DNA from: Pleodorina starrii
Lineage: Eukaryota > Chlorophyta > Chlorophyceae > Chlamydomonadales > Volvocaceae
DNA length: 64,000 bases
NCBI GenBank assembly: GCA_030267565.1
Contig: BRXU01000007.1
Span: 2,108,001 to 2,172,000, forward strand
Direction of reading: 5' to 3'
Both the position numbers and the translations under genes were made by a program. The notes under the pieces are model-generated. The model searched no databases and was not told where the DNA came from. It was given only the letters and a program-made list of their open reading frames with translations. Below are positions 34,212 to 64,000 of the stretch, in pieces (within the stretch, counting starts at the first letter, position 1; every line of letters begins with the position of its first letter).

Positions 34212-37200
34212 TCGCCGCAACCACCATCGCCACCGTCGCCATCGCCACCACCATCGCCACCGCCGCCATCGCCACCACCATCGCCACTGCCGCCATCGCC
34301 ACCACCATCGCAACTGCCGCCATCGCCACCACCATCGCCACTGCCGCCATCTCCGCCACCTTCGCCGCAACCACCATCGCCGCCACCACCATCGCCGCTA
34401 CCACCATCGCCGCAACCACCATCGCCGCAACCACCATCGCCACTGCCGCCATCGCCGCCACCACCATCGCCGCAACCACCATCGCCACCGTCGCCATCGC
34501 CACCACCATCGCCAACGCCGCCATCGCCACCACCATCGCCACTGCCGCCATCGCCACCACCATCGCCACTGCCGCCATCGCCACCACCATCGCCACTGCC
34601 GCCATCTCCGCCACCTTCGCCGCAACCACCATCGCCGCAACCACCATCGCCGCAACCACCATCGCCGCAACCACCATCGCCGCAACCACCATCGCCGCAA
34701 CCACCATCGGCGCCACCACCATCGCCGCAACCACCATCGCCGCAACCACCATCGCCGCAACCACCATCGCCGCAACCACCATCGCCACTGCCGCCATCGC
34801 CGCCACCGCCGCCATCGCCGCAACCACCATCGCCACTGCCGCCATCGCCGCAACCACCATCGCCGCAACCACCATCGCCACTGCCGCCATCACCGCCTCC
34901 ATCGCCGCAACCACCATCGCCGCAACCACCATCGCCGCAACCACCATCGCCGCAACCACCATCGCCACTGCCGCCATCGCCGCCACCGCCGCCATCGCCG
35001 CAACCACCATCGCCACTGCCGCCATCGCCGCCACCGCCGCCATCGCCGCAACCACCATCGCCACTGCCGCCATCGCCGCCACCACCATCGCCGCAACCAC
35101 CATCGCCACCGTCGCCATCGCCACCACCATCGCCAACGCCGCCATCGCCACCACCATCGCCACTGCCGCCATCGCCACCACCATCGCCACTGCCGCCATC
35201 GCCACCACCATCGCCACTGCCGCCATCTCCGCCACCATCGCCGCAACCACCATCGCCGCAACCACCATCGCCGCAACCACCATCGCCGCAACCACCATCG
35301 CCACTGCCGCCATCGCCGCCACCACCATCGCCGCAGCCACCATCGCCACCGTCGCCATCGCCACCACCATCGCCACCGCCGCCATCGCCACCACCATCGC
35401 CACTGCCGCCATCGCCACCACCATCGCCACTGCCGCCATCGCCACCACCATCGCCACTGCCGCCATCTCCGCCACCTTCGCCGCAACCACCATCGCCGCA
35501 ACCACCATCGCCGCAACCACCATCGCCGCAACCACCATCGCCACTGCCGCCATCGCCGCCACCACCATCGCCGCAACCACCATCGCCACCGTCGCCATCG
35601 CCACCACCATCGCCACCGCCGCCATCGCCACCACCATCGCCACGCCGCCATCGCTACCACCATCGCCACTGCCGCCATCGCCACCACCATCGCCACTGCC
35701 GCCATCTCCGCCACCATCGCCGCAACCACCATCGCCGCAACCACCATCGCCGCAACCACCATCGCCGCAACCACCATCGCCGCAACCACCATCGCCGCAA
35801 CCACCATCGCCACTGCCGCCATCGCCGCAACCGCCACCATCGCCGCAACCACCATCGCCACTGCCGCCATCGCCGCCACCACCATCGCCGCAACCACCAT
35901 CGCCACCGTCGCCATCGCCACCACCATCGCCACTGCCGCCATCGCCACCACCATCGCCACTGCCGCCATCGCCACCACCATCGCCACTGCCGCCATCGCC
36001 ACCACCATCGCCACTGCCGCCATCTCCGCCACCATCGCCGCAACCACCATCGCCGCAACCACCATCGCCGCAACCACCATCGCCGCGACCACCATCGCCG
36101 CAACCACCATCGCCGCCACCACCATCGCCGCAACCACCATCGCCGCAACCACCATCGCCACCGTCGCCATCGCCACCACCATCGCCGCAACCACCATCGC
36201 CGCAACCACCATCGCCACCGCCGCCATCGCCACCACCATCGCCACTGCCGCCATCGCCACCACCATCGCCTCTGCCGCCATCGCCACCACCATCGCCACT
36301 GCCGCCATCTCCGCCACCTTCGCCGCAACCACCATCGCCGCAACCACCATCGCCGCAACCACCATCGCCGCAACCACCATCGCCACTGCCGCCATCGCCG
36401 CCACCACCATCGCCGCAACCACCATCGCCACCGTCGCCATCGCCACCACCATCGCCACCGCCGCCATCGCCACCACCATCGCCACGCCGCCATCGCTACC
36501 ACCATCGCCACTGCCGCCATCGCCACCACCATCGCCACTGCCGCCATCTCCGCCACCATCGCCGCAACCACCATCGCCGCAACCACCATCGCCGCAACCA
36601 CCATCGCCGCAACCACCATCGCCGCAACCACCATCGCCACTGCCGCCATCGCCGCAACCGCCACCATCGCCGCAACCACCATCGCCACTGCCGCCATCGC
36701 CGCCACCACCATCGCCGCAACCACCATCGCCACCGTCGCCATCGCCACCACCATCGCCACTGCCGCCATCGCCACCACCATCGCCACTGCCGCCATCGCC
36801 ACCACCATCGCCACTGCCGCCATCGCCACCACCATCGCCACTGCCGCCATCTCCGCCACCATCGCCGCAACCACCATCGCCGCAACCACCATCGCCGCAA
36901 CCACCATCGCCGCGACCACCATCGCCGCAACCACCATCGCCGCCACCACCATCGCCGCAACCACCATCGCCGCAACCACCATCGCCACCGTCGCCATCGC
37001 CACCACCATCGCCGCAACCACCATCGCCGCAACCACCATCGCCACCGCCGCCATCGCCACCACCATCGCCACTGCCGCCATCGCCACCACCATCGCCACT
37101 GCCGCCATCGCCACCACCATCGCCACTGCCGCCATCTCCGCCACCTTCGCCGCAACCACCATCGCCGCAACCACCATCGCCGCAACCACCATCGCCGCAA

Positions 37201-37796
37201 CCACCATCGCCGCAACCACCATCGCCACTGCCGCCATCGCCGCCACCACCATCGCCGCAACCACCATCGCCACCGTCGCCATCGCCACCACCATCGCCAC
37301 CGCCGCCATCGCCACTGCCGCCATCGCTACCACCATCGCCACTGCCGCCATCGCCACCACCATCGCCACTGCCGCCATCTCCGCCACCATCGCCGCAACC
37401 ACCATCGCCGCAACCACCATCGCCGCAACCACCATCGCCGCAACCACCATCGCCGCAACCACCATCGCCGCAACCACCATCGCCACAACCACCATCGCCA
37501 CTGCCGCCATCGCCACCACCGCCGCCATCGCCGCAACCACCATCGCCACTGCCGCCATCGCCGCCACCACCATCGCCGCAACCACCATCGCCACCGTCGC
37601 CATCGCCACCACCATCGCCACTGCCGCCATCGCCACCACCATCGCCACTGCCGCCATCGCCACCACCATCGCCACTGCCGCCATCGCCACCACCATCGCC
37701 ACTGCCGCCATCTCCGCCACCATCGCCGCAACCACCATCGCCGCAACCACCATCGCCGCAACCACCATCGCCGCGACCACCATCGCCGCAACTACA
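34212..37796 (+). repeat. Giant C-rich minisatellite, right block (3.6 kb)
   Basis: The same repeat continues after the LINE. The Pro/Ser frame changes at least twice, at about 35643 and 36485. Both places carry the same slip sequence CCACGCCGCCATCGCTACC also seen at about 5683, and lie in an 842-bp internal duplication (not a multiple of three). The array ends 25 bp before the splice donor of the minus-strand D2 exon. Confidence 0.95.
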
Positions 37797-37821
37797 TCCG
37801 CAGCCTGCTGACTATACTCAC

Positions 37822-59493
<21,672 letters not shown>

Positions 59494-59650
59494 CTGCAAA
59501 GGAATCAATCAGAGAATCAATAAATTTGCTTGTATCCATAAATCACCATGTTAGTGCTAGATATGTAAATGGCTGCGGAACGAAGACCAGGTTGAACAGA
59601 TGCAGATCTTCTCTGATCACTTGCCCAACAACAACAACAACAACAGGGGT

Positions 59651-60755
59651 AGAGAACGCTCCGCCGCCTGACGGTCAGCCAGGCGCCGCAGAGAACGCTC
59701 CGCCGCCTGACGGTCAGCTAGAGAACGCTCCGCCGCCTGACGGTCAGCCAGGCGACACAACTACAGGACGGGCCGGCCAGCGAGCGGCGAGTGGTTTTGG
59801 TCACCGAGTTTGTGCGGGAGGCCCTGTGCACGCCGGAGAACCAGGCGCCTCCCCACCTCGCCGCCGAGCTCAGCCGTTTCCGGGCAACCCAGACACGACT
59901 GTGGTCCGAAGTGCGCTGGGAGAACGACAACAAGGAGACCATGTGGCGCCTAGCGGTGGACAGCGTACCCCTGCCTGGCAACACACACCTGGCCCGGGTG
60001 CCCATTGAGGCGTGCGGGTGCGGGGCCTATGGGGAGGCCGATGCCGGCCGACCCTGCTCCCCGCGACTGCACCACTTCTGGGAATGCCCGGTCGCGAGGG
60101 CCGTTCGGGAGCAGATCGACCGGCACCTGCCACCCCCCAAGCAGCAGCGGGGGCCACCACCACCCGGCAGCAACTCTGGCTCGCCCAAGCGCCACCTGGG
60201 TGCGAGCAGGCCCCCTGGGACGTGATCGCCCTAGCGGCGCTGTCCGCCATGGAAATCGGAAGGTGCTGCCTTCGAGCAGCAACCCGACGGCAGGGGCGGG
60301 ATGGGGCCGCAGCAGCGACGGGGCAGCAGCAGCAACAGCAGCAGCAACAGGCGCAGCCCCAGCCAGAGCAGCCCCAGCGACAGGGACCGCGCCAGCGGGC
60401 CATCACTGACTTCTTCGCCCGGGAGGGAGGGGCAACTCAGCAGGAGGGACCCGCGCTGAACGCCCCCGCGGGTGAATCACCGACGCAGGAAGCGGGGGCC
60501 GGAAAGGTGGTGGCGGGGGAAGCGGCGGCGGCAGCAGTAGGGGCAGCAGCGGCAGCAGCGCGGGGTGCAGCCGAAGCCTCGCCGCTGGACCGGGCGCGCG
60601 CCCGCACGGTGACGGACTTCTGGGCGCGCCTGCGTTCGTTCGCGGCGCTGGAGACCCCCCGGCACGGCTGGGAAAGAGTGGGGCCGCAGCACCCCATCCT
60701 AGCGGTCGTTGAGGAGCGAGTGCGATGTGCAGCGCCGGTGGAGATCACGGCCTAA
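59651..60755 (+). pseudogene. LINE ORF2-type C-terminus with zinc-knuckle-like motif and PIP-box-like motif
   Basis: Three frames are needed. 59651-59755 has three tandem ENAPPPDGQ repeats. 59791-60130 reads MWRLAVDSVPLPGNTHL, then CGCGAYG...HHFWECPVA, a Cys/His cluster like that closing many LINE ORF2 proteins. After a frameshift near 60150, the frame to 60755 reads WDVIALAALSAMEIGR, a Gln run, QRAITDFF (60393-60416, an exact fit to the PCNA-box pattern Q-x-x-I-x-x-F-F) and later ARTVTDFW (60600-60623), then EITA and a stop. No RT core remains, so this is a 5'-truncated, broken copy. Confidence 0.6.
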
Positions 60756-61972
60756 GCAGCTGTGCTAGTGACGGGGCAGGGGCGTTGGTTGGAGGGGAGG
60801 AGGGAGCGGGAGGTGGGGGGGAGGAGGGTGGGGGGTTGGAGGGCTGGGGGGGAGGCCTGGAGAGGGCGAGTGGAGCGAGGAGAGCAGGGAGGGCGGTGGG
60901 CAAGGGGAGGGCTGGGCGGGCGGGCAAGGGTTTCCTGGCCGAGGGTCTCGTGGGCTAGCAGGGAGGGGAAGGAGCAGGCATGTGTGCTTTGTCTGGTGTG
61001 AGTGGGTGTGTGTACCCTCTTCCCGGGAGACGGGTCCCGTCGGGGGATGAGGGGCGGTTTTGTGCTGTCTGGCGGCTGAGAGGTGCGGCGAGGGAGCCCT
61101 GCAGTTTTGGCGCTTTAGGGAGAGGGAGAGGTGGAGAGGGAGGGGTTGCAGAGGGAGGGTAGATGGTGCTGGGCTCCGCAGGCGGCCAGGGACGTAGGGG
61201 CAGGTTTTTATCTGCGTGGTAGGCGAGGGCAGGCAGCGCCTGTGAGCCGTGCCCAGTAGTGGGTTTTCCAGGGGGGCGCCGCGTCGGCTTGTCATCCCCC
61301 CGCGGCCGTGGGTGTTTGTTTTGCCCCGCGCTGGGCAGTGTCGGGGAACCTGTAGCCCCCAGGAGGAGACCGCCTTGCGGGCCAGCGTGCGGGTGGGTGC
61401 CTTAGCGAGCGGTTCCTGCAGCAGCGCCTTGGTTGTCGTGTTCGTTGTGGCAATTGGGCTCCTTGCTGTGCTGGTTTTCGTGGGAGCCCTAGGTGAGGGG
61501 ACTCAGCCCCTCGTTCTCGTGAGGGACCTTGTCTGGGGGCATAGGTGGGCATTCCCTTGCCTCGTAGTTTTGGGCTGCGGTGGTGCCGCCCCGTTGTCGT
61601 GGGCCCCTGCCCCAGGGGTATAGGGCGTTCAGAGGCGCTCTTTTGCGTAGAGCTCTAGAGCCCTGTGAGCGCGCGAGGAGGCTGGCCAGGCGGGGGGTGA
61701 TAGCTAGTCTTGGTAGGCGTTTTTGTTGAGGTGTGTGACGCCTCTCGCGTGGCTCTCGCTAAGCGCGGCCCGCAGTCGTCTGCGCCGCTGAGTTGGTTGG
61801 CCAGGGGCCGTGGTGGGTGCCCCTGGCTGACGCGAGTGAGGGAGCGAAGTCCGCGCGGCGGAACAGACGGACGTAGCCGCGCGCCCGCCCCTGCGCTGTG
61901 TCTCGGACCGGTCACGGCCCCCGGTGTTCGTCCTGCCTCAGGGCGAGTCGCCCACAGTGTAACACCCGTTAA
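60756..61972 (+). other. GC-rich 3' UTR of the second LINE
   Basis: 60768-60965 is almost pure purine, rich in runs of four or more G. The remainder is GC-rich with no recognisable gene. The reading frames on either strand are low-complexity Pro/Gly or Arg types. Confidence 0.55.
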
Positions 61973-62006
61973 CAATAACAACAACAACAACAACAATAAC
62001 AATAAC

Positions 62007-62265
<259 letters not shown>

Positions 62266-62266
62266 G

Positions 62267-62982
62267 CATCCACAAGCAGCAAGAACGCCGCTAGACAGGG
62301 CGTCGGGGTCTCCTCGTCCGTTAGTGGCCTGGTCTAGATGTTCTATTGAACATCAGACCCACAGAGTCGTGCGATCGCATTATGTAACTGTTATCCAGCT
62401 CCTCTGTAATCAATTAACTCGTCGGGGAGGGAGCTATGGCATGCACCGTAACTAACCACGGTCATGACCGTGCTCGAGCACGCACGATCCCCAATAAATA
62501 CCGCAACTGCGGTCAAGACCGTGCTCATCATGCTCGACCGTGCTCAGCCACGCCAGTGCAGATTTAGCTTGCCAAAATACAGTGATAAAGTGCCTGAAGC
62601 TAGTGCAACCATGTATTCCGACAAACATGGAGATTTGGCCATCCCTTGCTGGTGTTGTTTTGCTCACGTGCACTCCATCCCAGACATGCTCTGTGTGATG
62701 GCCGCCCTAGCTAGGCCTGTAGGCCGGCAATCCTGCATTTAAAGGTCATGTGCAAGGCATAGACCGCGCGAGCATGGCGGTTGTCGGTGTATAGCAATGC
62801 AGAGCACGTTGTCAAAGTGTATGTGCGCTCGCCTGTGCCGCCTGAGCACGGTCCATGCCGTAATCACGGTCCGGTCACCACCGTGCTCAGAGTATTGCAG
62901 CCGTGCTCAAACCCTTAACTGCATCCGATGACCCGCCAAAAGCATGGAAACGTATATCCTAATGTCACACTTAAAGGTTCCA
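62267..62982. repeat. Region with clustered CCGTGCTC motifs, possible DNA-transposon remnant
   Basis: CCGTGCTC or its complement occurs at least seven times between about 62466 and 62911, in both orientations and mostly near the two edges of a ~450-bp block (about 62450-62915). Such subterminal clusters are typical of transposase-binding regions of non-autonomous DNA elements. Terminal repeats could not be fixed. No gene is recognised. Confidence 0.45.
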
Positions 62983-64000
62983 GTGCTTGGAGAGTCTTCG
63001 CGCGGCTCGATCGTTCAGCTGCTTTGTCCGCTTTCTCGTTGTACGTTACCCCAGTGTGGGCTTTCACTTTAAGCAAAGACGTCTTCAGGTTACAAGCCGC
63101 TCGCCGTTTAATAATTATTACGCTTTTCTCAAGCAGCGCCTTGTGCTTACTAAGCTGAAGCTCATGTGGATTGTTTATCATCTTTTTGGGCGGGGCCCCA
63201 GCGCGAAGCGCCCAGGGGGGCCCCGCCCTGTAGGATCGCCCATGTCCGTCGACTTGACGCATATTACCAATATGAAGGTTGCAAGGGACAAACCATGAGG
63301 GGCAAACTGGTTGTTGGACGCCAAGCCGCAAATGCACGCACGATGCGGCGGTCTTCTGCGGGCCGCCCGACAAGTCCAGTCGGCAACCTAGGGGACTGTT
63401 ACATTCCCTGTCCTAATGTTAAAGTTGTCAAGCCTCCTCTACGGCGATTACCTCGGTAGCGAAGCCTGTGCACCCTCGTCGGCAAGTGCACGTCATCGCG
63501 ACCCTCGCAAACAGTTCCGCTGTCCTTCTATTTGCAAGTCAGCCTGCGTAATATGTGAATGATACGCTCCATGTCTACTGTCAAGTAACTTCAGCCAATG
63601 CGCTTGCCGGAAGTAGAGTTACACAGTGCCGAGATGGAACGCGATGCAATCCATGGGGCGGATTGCTAAAGCCGCAGGCATTTCGGGCACTGGCTGTCTA
63701 TCTATCAGCACGAATGTCGACACTCTCACATATGACGCCCTCGCCGCCCTAGCACTTAACTTAACCCGTACGGATTGAACGGGGCCCCGCCCTTTTCCGG
63801 CTTCAAGGAAGCCGACACCAACCCCTTGTTAATAAGATATACCGACGCGGCAGAGTCCGTCCAGATAGTTAGGTGAGCTTCGTCGTGCAGCAGCGTGGCT
63901 CTGCGCATCTGGAGTCCCTGATGGATGGCACTCAGTTCGCACCGTGTGATAGTTTGGCAGCCCTGGTGGCATGCATTCACATCTATGTGGAGCGTTGTGT
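62983..64000 (-). mobile_element. Dualen-like LINE copy 6, RNase H fragment split by an insertion
   Basis: Two pieces match copy 4. 63829-64000 reads NACHQGCQTITRCELSAIHQ and IWTDSAAS. 62983-63187 reads KKMINNPHELQLSKHKALL to KVKAHTGV and NEKADKAA. Homology stops at CTTGGAGAG near 62983 and continues past the right window edge. The pieces are separated by the insertion at 63188-63828. Confidence 0.88.
63188..63828. mobile_element. Possible non-autonomous Helitron2-like insertion
   Basis: About 640 bp interrupt the LINE exactly within a T-run (CTTTTTAATAAG in copy 4). The left edge is GGGCGGGGCCCC and its complement recurs at 63781-63792, about 35 bp inside the right edge, so the inverted repeats are asymmetrical. 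A hairpin CGGCTTC-AAG-GAAGCCG (63798-63814) lies near the right end, and the left end also folds back on itself (63188-63228). Asymmetrical terminal repeats, end hairpins and a TT target fit Helitron2-type elements. No protein is encoded and other classes are possible. Confidence 0.45.

Noticed and set aside
60745..61295. Pro/Ser-rich minus-strand ORFs opposite the polypurine tract
   Set aside because: Low-complexity shadows of the G-rich 3' UTR without splice sites or a signal peptide.

Overview
The window looks like nuclear DNA of a green alga, probably from or near the Chlamydomonadales. Four things point that way: GT-AG introns between GC-rich exons, a secreted Ser/Pro-rich (hydroxyproline-rich glycoprotein type) tract, several copies of a dual-endonuclease non-LTR retrotransposon of the Dualen/RandI type first described from Chlamydomonas, and Cys-rich extracellular modules. 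This assignment is an inference from gene content; no rRNA or organelle marker is present.

Layout. 1-1451: 3' end of a decayed Dualen-like LINE. 1452-3122: direct repeats, an ~80 bp satellite and an AT microsatellite. 3123-4383: a small + strand gene model, a signal-peptide exon spliced in phase 1 to a Ser/Pro-rich exon. 3955-22178 and 34212-37796: one giant C-rich minisatellite (Pro-Pro-Ser-Pro type in one frame) with higher-order repeats, split by a nearly full-length 12 kb Dualen-like LINE (22179-34211) that itself carries a tRNA-derived SINE. 37822-59493: a minus-strand modular gene with 22 recognisable exons, all phase 1-1, in five homology classes of Cys-rich modules plus one Ser/Pro-rich linker. 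They run as repeated A-(B/D)-(C/E) triads. Several transposons have landed in it, including a 4.5 kb LINE copy in an intron and a hAT-type MITE inside an exon. 59620-62266: a 3' fragment of a different non-LTR element with a zinc-knuckle-like motif, a PCNA-box-like motif and a long (AAT)n tail. 62267-64000: a DNA-transposon-like repeat cluster and an RNase H fragment of the Dualen-like LINE, split by a possible Helitron-type insertion.

How it fits together. The only host genes I can support are the + strand Ser/Pro-rich secreted protein and the minus-strand modular protein; they point towards each other across the minisatellite. Both use a Ser/Pro-rich exon with the same phase and a very similar acceptor (CTCRCCAG then AA). 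This suggests they belong to one family of cell-wall or extracellular-matrix proteins built from phase-1 exons. At least three module exons are broken (MITE insertion, 4-nt insertion, 5-nt deletion). The locus may therefore be decaying or depend on exon skipping, which would keep frame because every exon is symmetrical.

The Dualen-like copies show the family plan: N-terminal hydrophobic segments, Josephin-like cysteine protease, APE endonuclease, reverse transcriptase, RNase H, and a C-terminal zinc-finger plus restriction-like endonuclease. No copy is intact: the long one has two frameshifts and the SINE, and the others are 5'-truncated or fragmentary. No CRISPR array, operon, rRNA gene or functional tRNA gene is seen.
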